Of a stretch of DNA of 64,000 nt, positions 17,225 through 25,733 are shown piece after piece; position 1 is the stretch's first letter; every line of letters begins with the position of its first letter. The position numbers and the translations under genes are program-made. Source of the DNA: JAFGOG01 sp034429215 (GTDB lineage: Bacteria > Chloroflexota > Anaerolineae > JAAYZQ01); contig DAOUGI010000125.1 of NCBI GenBank assembly GCA_034429215.1, positions 1 through 64,000 of the forward strand, given 5' to 3'. The notes below the pieces were generated by a model. That model made no database searches. It saw nothing but the letters and a program-made list of their open reading frames with translations, and was not told the origin of the DNA.

Positions 17225-17254
17225 AGGGGGGCAAAGTGGTGACTCTGCCCCCCT
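17225..17254 (-). terminator. Intrinsic terminator between rpmE and tdk
   Basis: AGGGGGGCA (17225-17233) pairs with TGCCCCCCT (17246-17254) and is followed on the minus strand by TTTAATTTT. It would terminate or attenuate transcripts leaving rpmE before tdk. Confidence 0.75.
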
Positions 17255-17272
17255 GATCGGCCTTTTGGCTGT

Positions 17273-17497
17273 CTAGCCTTCCTCTTTGATTTCGGCCCGC
17301 TTTTCCAGCCGGCGCATGAAGCGGTCGACCTGGCCGGCGGTGTCGACGATGCGCTGCTCGCCGGTAAAGAAAGGATGGCAGGCCGAGCAGACGTCGGTGT
17401 GGATCACCTTCTTCGTCGCCCCGGTCGTCCAGGTATTGCCGCAGGCGCAAATGACCGCGGCGTCCAGAAAATACTGAGGATGGATCTTTTCTTTCAT
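17273..17497 (-). CDS. rpmE: 50S ribosomal protein L31, zinc-binding type
   Basis: The 74-residue protein has the L31 N-terminus MKEKIHPQYFLDAAVICACG and the four cysteines (CACG, CSACHPFF) of the zinc-containing C+ form. It is a large-subunit ribosomal protein at the intersubunit bridge. It lies two to three bases downstream of rpmA on the minus strand, in the order rplU-rpmA-rpmE. Confidence 0.97.
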   Translation of the reverse strand: MKEKIHPQYFLDAAVICACGNTWTTGATKKVIHTDVCSACHPFFTGEQRIVDTAGQVDRFMRRLEKRAEIKEEG

Positions 17498-17500
17498 CGT

Positions 17501-17782
17501 TTACCCCTCACTCGTCGCTGCCACGACCGGCTCCGAGTAGACGCTTATCTGCCGGCGCTTGTCGCGGATTATCTCAAACTTGACGTACCCATCGACGGTA
17601 GCAAAGAGGGTATAGTCGCGGCCCACGCCCACGTTGATACCCGGCTTGAACTGGGTGCCCCGCTGCCGGACGAGGATGCTGCCGGACGTCACCTTTTCGC
17701 CGTCGAATCGCTTCACACCCAACCGCTTGGATTGGCTATCGCGGCCGTTGTGCGAGCTACCTCCACCTTTTTTGTGCGCCAT
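17501..17782 (-). CDS. rpmA: 50S ribosomal protein L27
   Basis: The 93-residue protein has the typical L27 start MAHKKGGGSSHNGRDSQSKR, LGVKRFDGE and GSILVRQRG. The N-terminus lacks the cleaved extension seen in Firmicutes, so the peptidyl-transferase-proximal tail is encoded directly. The upstream spacer holds AGGAAGG. It is cotranscribed with rplU and rpmE. Confidence 0.98.
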   Translation of the reverse strand: MAHKKGGGSSHNGRDSQSKRLGVKRFDGEKVTSGSILVRQRGTQFKPGINVGVGRDYTLFATVDGYVKFEIIRDKRRQISVYSEPVVAATSEG

Positions 17783-17809
17783 CTCTCACTATCCTTCCTA
17801 ACCTGTATC

Positions 17810-18121
17810 CTACGCAACGATCTCGTCGATCTTGAGCCTGGTATGATGCTGGCGGTGCCCTAGACGGCGCCGGTAGCGGTTCTTGTTGTGGTACTTGAAG
17901 ATGATGACCTTGAGGCCCAGAGCCTGGCGAGTCACCGTCGCCCGGACCTTGGCACCTTCTACCACGGGCTGCCCAACGCGAACCTTGGCGCCGTCGGCCA
18001 CCATGAGCACCTGGCTCAGCTCGACCTGCTCGCCAACCTCTTGGGGCAGCTTTTCGACTTCGATGGAATCGCCCGGGCTGACCCGGTACTGCTTATTACC
18101 TGTCTGGACAATGGCATACAT
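17810..18121 (-). CDS. rplU: 50S ribosomal protein L21
   Basis: The 103-residue protein has the L21 pattern: MYAIVQTGNKQYRVSPGDSI at the start and IIFKYHNKNRYRRRLGHRQ near the end. GGAGGCAAGG precedes the ATG. It is the first gene of the rplU-rpmA-rpmE group, driven by a near-perfect promoter at 18204-18231. The leader of about 75 bases is GC-rich and could fold, which leaves room for autogenous control. Confidence 0.98.
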   Translation of the reverse strand: MYAIVQTGNKQYRVSPGDSIEVEKLPQEVGEQVELSQVLMVADGAKVRVGQPVVEGAKVRATVTRQALGLKVIIFKYHNKNRYRRRLGHRQHHTRLKIDEIVA

Positions 18122-18203
18122 GGGACCTTGCCTCCAACATTTGACATCAACAGGCGGTGGAACCCAGGCCAGCCAGATTCCGCCGCCCCCTCAGCGGCCT
18201 GAG

Positions 18204-18231
18204 ATTATACCACGATTCAGCTAGTTGTCAA
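18204..18231 (-). promoter_or_regulatory. Consensus sigma-70 promoter of the rplU operon
   Basis: On the minus strand TTGACA (18231-18226) and TATAAT (18209-18204) are both perfect, with a 16-base spacer ending in GTGG. The -35 overlaps the last codons of the upstream gene (18221-18919), so the ribosomal-protein genes have their own start inside a minus-strand gene string. Confidence 0.88.
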
Positions 18232-18919
18232 ACTGAAAGTGGAGCATGATCCGTTCGGCGGTGTGGGGCAGCAGCGACAGGCCCAACGCGTCCAGGACCT
18301 CGTCGGGGCGGCCGGCGCCCTGCTGGCTGGCCAGCAGCCGCATGGTCAGGATCCGCTCATCACTTGACTCACCGCCTAGAGTGACCGAGACGCTGTGGAT
18401 GAGGGGCCGGAGATCGTAGGCCTGCTGCTCTCCTTTGTGCAGCCGGCGGCGGGGCAGGGTGGGCGCGCCCAAGAGCGCCTCGACCCGGGCCTGGATCGCC
18501 GCGAGCGGCTCGGACGTGCGCACCACGGCCTGATAGTCGGCAGCGCACACCAGCGATTGGAGCGCGGGCACCTTTAGATCCACCTCGACTGCGTCCAGGA
18601 TCTCCAGGCCGGGCGGCGAAACGGCCTGCAGCCGGGCCAAGGCCTCCTCAGGCGCCAACGGCTGCACCAGCCACACGTCCAACAGCTCTGCCCGGCCGGT
18701 GACCCCCACCGGCAGCCCGGCCGCGATCTGAAAGCGGGGGCGAGGATTGAACCCCTGCGAGTAGAGGAGCGGCAGCCCGGCGCGGCGAAAGATCCGCTCC
18801 CACGCCCGCGTCAGGTCCAGGTGCGAAATATACTTGAGCGCCGCCCTCTTGGCGAACTTGAATCGGAGCCGCTGCCTGAGCGCCTGGTCGCCGGTCACTG
18901 GGGTTGTATCATCTGTCAT
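18221..18919 (-). CDS. TIGR03936 family protein (DUF2344), radical SAM-associated
   Basis: The 232-residue protein has the DUF2344 pattern RLRFKFAKRAALKYISHLDL, split here as RLRFKFAKR and LKYISHLDLTR, then GLPLLYSQGFNPRPR and LPVGVTGRAELLDVWL. The family nearly always follows or is fused to a TIGR03960 radical SAM protein, as here (12 bases apart, same strand), and often sits beside ribosomal protein genes rplU-rpmA. The activity is unknown; an RNA or ribosome modification role is suspected from context. Confidence 0.92.
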   Translation of the reverse strand: MTDDTTPVTGDQALRQRLRFKFAKRAALKYISHLDLTRAWERIFRRAGLPLLYSQGFNPRPRFQIAAGLPVGVTGRAELLDVWLVQPLAPEEALARLQAVSPPGLEILDAVEVDLKVPALQSLVCAADYQAVVRTSEPLAAIQARVEALLGAPTLPRRRLHKGEQQAYDLRPLIHSVSVTLGGESSDERILTMRLLASQQGAGRPDEVLDALGLSLLPHTAERIMLHFQFDN

Positions 18920-18930
18920 CGTTCATAGCC

Positions 18931-20781
18931 CTACGGGCAAGCCCACGCCCCGCTTGCCACCGAGGTCCGCTCCTGGCGGAAGGCGCTCAAAATCCCGCAC
19001 GCGCCGCACTGCTCGCGGCAGTCCGGATGGGTCTCTAGCCGCAGCGCCGCCTGGTAGTCATCGGCCAGGTACTCTTTGGTCACGCCGACATCCACGATAT
19101 CCCAGGGCAGAACCTCATCCAGTGAACGGGGCCGCCGGGCGTAGGAGTCGGGATCCAAGCCGGTCTCGACAAAAGCCTGGCGCCATGCCTCGGCCTTGAA
19201 CTGGTCGCTCCAGCCGTCAAAATGGGCGCCCAGTTGCCAGGCGCGGTGGATCACCGCTCCCAGCCGCCGGTCGCCCCGGCACAGCGCGGCTTCCAGTAAT
19301 GTCTCACGCGGGTCGTTCCAGTTCAGCTTTAGCCCCGGCCCGCGCAGGTTTTCCTGCAATACCGCCTGCTGGGCTCGAATATCGGCCTCGGCGGCCAGCG
19401 GCAGCCACTGGAAGGGGGTGTGCGGCTGGGGCACCAGCGTCGACACTCCGACGTTCACCTGGGCCTTGCGGCCAATGGCCCGCGCGCCGGCCGCCCGCAC
19501 CCGCCGCGCCAGGCCGGCGATGGCGGCCACATCCTCCAGGGTCTGGGTGGGATGGCCGATCATGAAATACAGCTTGATCGTCTTCCACCCCCGGCTGTAG
19601 ACCTCCTCGGCCACGGCCAGGAGATCGGCGTCGGCGATCGGCTTGTTGATGACGCTGCGCAGCCGCTCGCTGGCCGCCTCTGGGGCGAAGGTAAAGTTCG
19701 AGCGCCGGCCGGTGGCCTGCAACTGCTCCATCAGCCCTACCGACACCGATTCGATGCGCAGGCTGGGCAGCCCGATCGACAGGCGCTGATTGCCATAGCG
19801 GACAGCCAGCTCGCGGACCAGGGGCTCGATCTGGGTATAGTCGCTGGAGCTTAGCGACAGAAGCGCCACCTCCTCAAAGCCAGAGCTGGCCACCATCGCT
19901 TCTATGGCGGCAAGGATCTCGCCGGCCGCACGCTCGCGCACAGGCCGGTAGACCATCCCCGCCTGGCAGAAGCGGCAACCCCGCCCGCAGCCGCGCTGGA
20001 TCTCGATCGCCGCCCGGTTGTGGACGGTGTCGATGTAGGGCACCAGCGGCCTGGTCACCGGCGGCGGCAAGGCGGCGACGATCCGCTTGCGCACCGGCAG
20101 GCGCGCTTCAGGCACAGTGGGCCTCACCTCGGCCACAGTGCCGTCAGGATGATAGGTTACCTCATAAAAACGGGGGACATAGATTCCCGGGATCTCGGCC
20201 AGGCGCCGCAACAACGCTTCACGGGACCAGCCGCGACGCTTGCCCTCACGGAGCGCGCAGGTCAGCTCGACGACCAGATCCTCGCCCTCGCCCACGGCCC
20301 AGGCGTCGATAAAGTCGGCCAGCGGCTCGGGGTTGTAGGCGGCGCTCCCGCCGGCAATGACCAGCGGATGGCGCTCGTCGCGCTCGGCGGCCAGGAGCGG
20401 CAGCCCGGCGAGGTCGAGCATGGTCAGGACGTTGGTGTACAACTGCTGGTAGGGCAGACTAAAGCCGATGGCGTCGAATTGGGCCAGCGGCCGGCGGCTT
20501 TCCAGGCTAAACAGGGGCAGCCCGGCTGCGCGCATGGCCCGCTCCATGTCCACCCACGGCGCATAGACCCGCTCGGCCAACACGCCGGACTGGGCATTGA
20601 GGATGTCGTACAGGATCGCCAGCCCCAGGTTCGACATGCCGATCTCGTAGGTCTCGGGAAAGGCCAGGGCCCACCGCACGTCGCAGGCGTCCCAGTCCTT
20701 CACTATGCTGTTCCACTCGCCGCCCGTGTAACGCCCTGGCTTGGTCACGGTCGGCAGGATGCGGTCCAGGAGATCATCCAT
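18931..20781 (-). CDS. TIGR03960 family B12-binding-type radical SAM protein
   Basis: The 616-residue protein has an N-terminal B12-binding-like region (ALAFPETYEIGMSNLGLAIL), the radical SAM cluster motif CGRGCRFCQAG near residue 270, and the TIGR03960 C-terminal region ending with cysteines (CREQCGACG). It forms a conserved pair with the DUF2344 gene directly downstream. The reaction is unknown. A GTGGTATAAT-like promoter element (20814-20823) lies just upstream on the minus strand. Confidence 0.93.
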   Translation of the reverse strand: MDDLLDRILPTVTKPGRYTGGEWNSIVKDWDACDVRWALAFPETYEIGMSNLGLAILYDILNAQSGVLAERVYAPWVDMERAMRAAGLPLFSLESRRPLAQFDAIGFSLPYQQLYTNVLTMLDLAGLPLLAAERDERHPLVIAGGSAAYNPEPLADFIDAWAVGEGEDLVVELTCALREGKRRGWSREALLRRLAEIPGIYVPRFYEVTYHPDGTVAEVRPTVPEARLPVRKRIVAALPPPVTRPLVPYIDTVHNRAAIEIQRGCGRGCRFCQAGMVYRPVRERAAGEILAAIEAMVASSGFEEVALLSLSSSDYTQIEPLVRELAVRYGNQRLSIGLPSLRIESVSVGLMEQLQATGRRSNFTFAPEAASERLRSVINKPIADADLLAVAEEVYSRGWKTIKLYFMIGHPTQTLEDVAAIAGLARRVRAAGARAIGRKAQVNVGVSTLVPQPHTPFQWLPLAAEADIRAQQAVLQENLRGPGLKLNWNDPRETLLEAALCRGDRRLGAVIHRAWQLGAHFDGWSDQFKAEAWRQAFVETGLDPDSYARRPRSLDEVLPWDIVDVGVTKEYLADDYQAALRLETHPDCREQCGACGILSAFRQERTSVASGAWACP

Positions 20782-20872
20782 ACTCGAGCTATCCGTTTAG
20801 TATGACTTACGGAATTATACCACGAGTCACCCGGTGGCTGAAACAGAAGAGCCGGCGATCCCGTTTGAGGAT

Positions 20873-23197
20873 TTATTGGCGAGGAAGGGGGATGGTGCCC
20901 CGGACCGCCGTGCCGCCGGTTGCGCGCGGCTCAAAGGCCAACGTCCCTCCCAGCAGCGACACCCGGTCGGCCATGGACTGCAGGCCATAATGCCCGCCAG
21001 CCACCAGATCTGCCAAAGAAAAGGGGGGCAGCCCACAGCCGTCGTCGGCGATCTCGAACAACAGGCGATCCCCCTCCCGGCGCAGCCGCATCTCGATGCG
21101 CGACGGATCGGCATGGCCGACCGCATTGTCCACCGCCTGTTGAAAAACGCGGTACAGCTCGGTCTGGGCGGCACGGTCCAGGCAGCCCTCCAACCCCTCC
21201 CCGGCCTCCAAGACGACCGCCACGCCGCGGCGGGCCTGTACCTGTTGAGCCAAGCCGCCCAAGGCCGTGACCAGGCCCCGGGCGGCGACGATCTCTGGCG
21301 TCAGGTTGCTGCGGATAGCGGTCAGCTCCTCGGCCGTCTCTTGCAGCGCCGCCCGGCCGGCGCCGACCAGCTCCGCGGCGCGGGAGCCGGGCGTCACCTG
21401 GCGTTCCAGGCTGGCCAGGGTGAATTTGAGCCCGGTCAGCCGCGATTGGACGGCATCGTGCAGGTCGGCGCCGATCCGCTTCCGCTCGGCTTCCTGGGCT
21501 TGGGTGATGCGGCGGGGCACCCGGCGCAGATCCTCCACCTGCTCCAGCATAGCCAGCGTCAGCGCCGTCTGCTGAGCGACGATCTGGAGCATCTCCTTCT
21601 CCTGCGCGTGCGGAACTTCGCCCATCTCCTTCTCGCCCAACAGCAGGCAGCCGATGGTCCGTTCCTGCCAGACGATCGGCAGCCGCTCGGCGGCGGGCCG
21701 GTCCTCCAACGCCTCCAGGCCGGCGCCCTGCGCCGGATCGAGGCCGGCCGGCAGAACGCCGGCCTGGGCAACAGACTGCACACCGTCCGCCTGTACCGCC
21801 CACAAGGCTACATAAGTCCGGTGGAGCTTTTGCTGAAGGGTGCGGACAATGGCTACAGGCAGTTGATCCAGGCGGCCCGCCGTGGCCGCGCCGGCCGACC
21901 GGTACAGATCGTTCAGCACGGAATAGAGATAGGTCTCGGGGAAGAGGAAGCGGGCCAACGGGCGGCGCAGCGGCGTATCAAACCGCCAGAAGAGGCTGGT
22001 AAGCACCGCGCCAGCCAGCACATAGAGCGGGTTGATACGCCAGCCCACAATCAGATTGAGAAACATGATCAGGGCGTAGGCCAGCAGGAGGGTCAGCGCG
22101 CCCACCGCCAATGACACCGCCCACGTCTGCGGCAAGGCGAACAGCTCGTAACGCATGATGGCATACGCCACTGCCAGGGCAAAGAACAAGGCCATGTAGT
22201 AGCTGAGGGTCGGATCCCACGTGGTCGGCATGCCTCGGATCAGCAAGGGGATCAGCGGCGCCAGGATCCCCAAGCCCACCCCGTAAGCCAGGATCTTGAT
22301 CTGCTGGCGCACTCGGGTCGACTGCTGCGTGCGATACAGGTACACGTAGCGGATCAGGCTAAACAGCAGAGCCACGACCATGTAAACGGCGATGGCCTGA
22401 AACGCCCAACTGCCTATCTTCCGCTCGGCAGCACCAGCGTACCCGCCATGGGTCATCTCGTAGACGTAGGAGTAGCTCATGGCCATGACTATCGGGGTCG
22501 CAGCCACGTACCACAGGTAGCGGTAGCGAAACAGCCGCGATCTCCTGTCTTCGACGGGAAAGATCGTGACCAGGTGACCGGCGAGTGCCCCCAGGAGAGG
22601 ATAGACCACGCCATAAGGGAGCAAACTGGCGATAGGCACTACTGCCAGACTAAAGACCTCGGTGGTGAATACGCCCAGCGCCAACAGGGAAAACCCCACC
22701 GTCGTCAGGCCAAACACCCGATTGGCGCTTGCCTGGGGCTTGGCCTGGTAGACGGCAAAGCCCAGCAGCCACAGCGCCAGGCCGGGGATAAAGTAGGGCA
22801 GTTTGGCCTCGCCGAACTCCTGCCAGCCGAACCGGATGAGAGGCAGATCCGCCTCCCACTGCCGGCCGTCTCGCTCCAGGCCCATCGTCACCGACCCAGC
22901 GCCCGACTCGGCTGCGTCTTGGTAGATCTGCCAAAAGTCCTTGGGCGGGCGTCCGTCGATCGCCAGGATGACGTCGCCTTTGTGCACCCCACGCTGGCTC
23001 TCCAGGCCGGGCCACCTGTCCGGCGTTATGTTGCCCACCACGTATTGAGCCATGTAGCGCTCGTAGCCGACCAGGATGCCAGGGAACGGCTGCCCGATCT
23101 TGAGGGCAAACAGCCAGAATGCCCACAAGCCATAGACCAGCACGGCGACCATCAGGCCGGTCACAAGGCCGTGCACTAGTCGTGCTCTGGCCGTCAA
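20873..23197 (-). CDS. Membrane sensor histidine kinase with PDZ-like and GAF-like domains
   Basis: The 774-residue protein begins with a membrane segment (residues 13-33) and an extracytoplasmic PDZ-like domain (about 45-130; GVHKGDVILAIDGRPP). Seven to eight membrane segments follow up to about 400, then a GAF-like region and a HisKA_3 domain with the phospho-acceptor H near residue 579 (ERKRIGADLHDAVQSRL). The C-terminal ATPase has VDNAVGHA and IADDGCGLPP. It is a NarL/LiaS-type kinase that should phosphorylate the regulator encoded just upstream in the operon (23194-24009), with a four-base ATGA overlap. The stimulus is probably an envelope signal, from the PDZ domain. Confidence 0.93.
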   Translation of the reverse strand: MTARARLVHGLVTGLMVAVLVYGLWAFWLFALKIGQPFPGILVGYERYMAQYVVGNITPDRWPGLESQRGVHKGDVILAIDGRPPKDFWQIYQDAAESGAGSVTMGLERDGRQWEADLPLIRFGWQEFGEAKLPYFIPGLALWLLGFAVYQAKPQASANRVFGLTTVGFSLLALGVFTTEVFSLAVVPIASLLPYGVVYPLLGALAGHLVTIFPVEDRRSRLFRYRYLWYVAATPIVMAMSYSYVYEMTHGGYAGAAERKIGSWAFQAIAVYMVVALLFSLIRYVYLYRTQQSTRVRQQIKILAYGVGLGILAPLIPLLIRGMPTTWDPTLSYYMALFFALAVAYAIMRYELFALPQTWAVSLAVGALTLLLAYALIMFLNLIVGWRINPLYVLAGAVLTSLFWRFDTPLRRPLARFLFPETYLYSVLNDLYRSAGAATAGRLDQLPVAIVRTLQQKLHRTYVALWAVQADGVQSVAQAGVLPAGLDPAQGAGLEALEDRPAAERLPIVWQERTIGCLLLGEKEMGEVPHAQEKEMLQIVAQQTALTLAMLEQVEDLRRVPRRITQAQEAERKRIGADLHDAVQSRLTGLKFTLASLERQVTPGSRAAELVGAGRAALQETAEELTAIRSNLTPEIVAARGLVTALGGLAQQVQARRGVAVVLEAGEGLEGCLDRAAQTELYRVFQQAVDNAVGHADPSRIEMRLRREGDRLLFEIADDGCGLPPFSLADLVAGGHYGLQSMADRVSLLGGTLAFEPRATGGTAVRGTIPLPRQ

Positions 23198-24009
23198 CGC
23201 TGCCGCCTCAAGCGCTCGACGACGCCCTGCACCGGAAGGCCGGCCTGCCGCGCCTCGTCGTACAACAGATAGGCCTTGGCCGCCAACACCTGCTGGTTGA
23301 GGGGCGACAGGCCCGCACCGGCCGTCGCGTCGGCGCTCAGCCCCAGCTTGTCATAGACGCGCGACAGGTAGGTGCGCACCGCCCCCTCACTGATGCACAG
23401 CGCGGCGGCGATCCCGGCCGGCGTCTGAGACTGGGCCAGCCAGGCCAGCACCTCTCGCTCGCGGTCGGTCAGGCCATCCGGCGACGGGGCCTCGATCCTG
23501 TCCAGCGCCGTCGCTATCCGGTTCCTCTCCGGCAGCGACAGTTGACGCAGCCGCCCTGCCAGCCAGTCGTCGCCTGCTGCCGGGCGCCGCGCCTGCACGC
23601 CCGGGCCAAGCTCAAAGACATCGGCGCAGGCGCGGTGCAGCGCCTCGACCAGCGCCTCCGGCTCGGTGGCCGGCTTGGCGCAGTAGACGATCCCCTTGAG
23701 CCCTCGGGCGGCCATCTCCAGCACTTCGGCGCCATACTCGGAAAATTCAGAATAGAGGACCAGGCCCAGGTCAGGCCAGCGCTCCTTCAGCTCGCGGGCC
23801 AGCCGCAGACCGACCTGGGGGGTTGGCGGTTGGCCGGCGCCATCCGGGATCTGGAGGTCTACCACGGCGGCGGCGAACGGCTGCCGGCCAGCCGCCTCCA
23901 GCGCCTCGGCCCGGCTGCCGCAGGCGATGACGTCCATCCCCTCTTCGGTCAGGAAATTGTGGATGGCCCGCCGGGTAAAGGTCGTATCTTCGACGATCAG
24001 GACCTGCAT
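23194..24009 (-). CDS. NarL/LuxR-type response regulator
   Basis: The 271-residue protein has a receiver domain with the acidic pair in VLIVEDTT and phospho-acceptor D51 in VVDLQIPDG. A C-terminal LuxR helix-turn-helix (LTDREREVLAWLAQSQ ... ISEGAVRTYLSRVYDKLGLS) follows, with an extra helical linker of about 70 residues. A short tail follows the HTH. It is the first gene of the two-component operon; the partner kinase overlaps its stop. The -10-like element GTGGTATAAT lies on the minus strand at 24051-24042, 33 bases upstream of the start. Target genes are not evident. Confidence 0.93.
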   Translation of the reverse strand: MQVLIVEDTTFTRRAIHNFLTEEGMDVIACGSRAEALEAAGRQPFAAAVVDLQIPDGAGQPPTPQVGLRLARELKERWPDLGLVLYSEFSEYGAEVLEMAARGLKGIVYCAKPATEPEALVEALHRACADVFELGPGVQARRPAAGDDWLAGRLRQLSLPERNRIATALDRIEAPSPDGLTDREREVLAWLAQSQTPAGIAAALCISEGAVRTYLSRVYDKLGLSADATAGAGLSPLNQQVLAAKAYLLYDEARQAGLPVQGVVERLRRQR

Positions 24010-24215
24010 GGTCGCGCTCCGTGCTGTGTGTTCTGTCCCCCATTATACCACAATCCGCCCGATCTCGGCGATTCGTTTGTGGCCAAGTGGCTGTAACTCT
24101 TGCAGCGGAGACCTGTAACATTTGCACAGCCGATTGCTGACAATCGCCTATAGCCAAACCCGAGCGATCCTATTATACTTGACTTGAATCCAACGATAAA
24201 GACTGGGCGTCGAGG

Positions 24216-24413
24216 ATGGACGACGGAAGTTTGATACTGGCCCTGTTGTGGCTGGGGTGCGGGCTGGTTGGGCTGATCCGCATCTTGAGTAAAGGCTATT
24301 TCACCTGCGGCTGCCTCCTCTGGCTGCTGTTCGGCTGGTCGGTGGTGACGGTCACCATCGCCTTTGGCCCTATCACGCTGTTGGTATCCTTCCTGCTGCC
24401 AGAAAACAAGTGA
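24216..24413 (+). CDS. Small two-helix membrane protein
   Basis: A 65-residue frame is rich in hydrophobic residues with two likely membrane segments (LILALLWLGCGLVGLIRIL and CLLWLLFGWSVVTVTIAFG). The spacing to any ribosome-binding site is poor (GAGG abuts the ATG), so the start may lie elsewhere. It precedes the secreted-protein gene by 24 bases on the same strand. No function can be given. Confidence 0.5.
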   Translation: MDDGSLILALLWLGCGLVGLIRILSKGYFTCGCLLWLLFGWSVVTVTIAFGPITLLVSFLLPENK

Positions 24414-24437
24414 AATCCCGACTTGAAGGAGTAGACA

Positions 24438-25646
24438 ATGAAGGCTAAATCATGGATGCCTGGAACCGTACTGCTCGTCGTTGCGGTGCTATTTCTCATC
24501 GCCCAGGGGGTGGGTGCCAAAACCGGCGCCGGGGCAACTCAGCCGTTAGCCCCATCCCAGACACTCATCAGCTATCAGGGCACGCTCACCGACCAGGACG
24601 GCACCCCCGTCAATGGGCCGGTGCCGATGAAGTTTGCACTGTATGGCAGCCCATCGGGCACTGACCTGACATGGGGGCCCGAACCTCAAACGGTTCAAGT
24701 CAGCAATGGGCTGTTCCATGTGGTGCTGGGCAGTACCTCACCGATCGACCCGGCCGCTCTACCCGACGATTTGTACCTATGGATCGAGGTCAACGGGGAG
24801 GTATTGACACCACGCGAGCTACTGACGAGTGTGATCGATTCCGTGCGCGCCATCGGTATCGCGGGTGACCTGGACATGCGTGGACAGGACGTCCGCAATG
24901 TCGCGTGGCTGGGAAGCAGCGGTGGAGTAGAACTCGGGCTACAGGCCAATGGCGGAGGACGACTGGTCCTTGCCAATAACCCTGGCGACAACAAGATCTA
25001 CCTGGAGGCATTCTCAGCAGATGGATCAGCCTCGGCCAACGAGCTGCTCTTCACAGGTAGGCTCTCAAGCAATGCACCAGTCATTTCTCTCTGGGCAGAC
25101 AAAACCAACATCCGGGGCGATCTGGATATGAACGGGCACGGGATAAATAATGCTACTTTGCTGAACAGCCCACTCGGTTCCGACTTGAGCATCGATGCCG
25201 GTGCCGGAGACATACGAACACTGTACTTAATGGACGAAGTCAGCATCCACGGCAACGTTAACATGAATGGCCATTCCGTCACCAACTGCGGTGCCCTGAC
25301 CGAAGCCAATCTCCAAACCGAGAAGGAACGTGCCGCTGAGCGCATCGATCGCTTTGAAGAAGGCGATGTCCTGTGCTGGGTTGGCGAGCAACTGGAAAAA
25401 TGCACCACGGCCAACGATCGGTTGGTTCAAGCCGTCGCCGATGCCAACGGAAAACCGATTATCATCGGCGCAGAGGTGGTCAAGGTGCTGGGGCCTGTGC
25501 GCTATGGCGACCTCCTTGTCGCCTCAGATGTGCCAGGCTATGCCACGGTGAACAACAATCCCAGTGCAGGAACGGTTATTGCCCAAGCGCTGCAGGATTT
25601 CGACGGCGAGCGGGGGATCATCAAGGCGATGATAAGAAAGTTCTGA
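24438..25646 (+). CDS. Secreted surface protein, paralogue A
   Basis: The 402-residue protein has a signal peptide (residues 1-28, cleavage after VGAKT or nearby). A domain common in exported Chloroflexota proteins comes next (ISYQGTLTDQDGTPVNGPVP, FALYGSPSGTD, VSNGLFHVVLGS). A central beta-rich repeat region follows with DLDMRGQDVRN and LDMNGHGINN. The C-terminal domain of about 110 residues (ERAAERIDRFEEGDVLCW to MIRKF) resembles the self-processing or tail-fibre-like domains found at the end of surface fibres. It is a paralogue of 27864-29021. GAAGGAG precedes the ATG. It is probably cell-surface located; the binding partner is unknown. Confidence 0.85.
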   Translation: MKAKSWMPGTVLLVVAVLFLIAQGVGAKTGAGATQPLAPSQTLISYQGTLTDQDGTPVNGPVPMKFALYGSPSGTDLTWGPEPQTVQVSNGLFHVVLGSTSPIDPAALPDDLYLWIEVNGEVLTPRELLTSVIDSVRAIGIAGDLDMRGQDVRNVAWLGSSGGVELGLQANGGGRLVLANNPGDNKIYLEAFSADGSASANELLFTGRLSSNAPVISLWADKTNIRGDLDMNGHGINNATLLNSPLGSDLSIDAGAGDIRTLYLMDEVSIHGNVNMNGHSVTNCGALTEANLQTEKERAAERIDRFEEGDVLCWVGEQLEKCTTANDRLVQAVADANGKPIIIGAEVVKVLGPVRYGDLLVASDVPGYATVNNNPSAGTVIAQALQDFDGERGIIKAMIRKF

Positions 25647-25733
25647 ACCTTGGATACACGAGAATAGCCGATCACTATGCCGTTTCCGATCGACAGCATC
25701 GCCGACCTCATTTCCCGACAAAGGAGGGAATTC

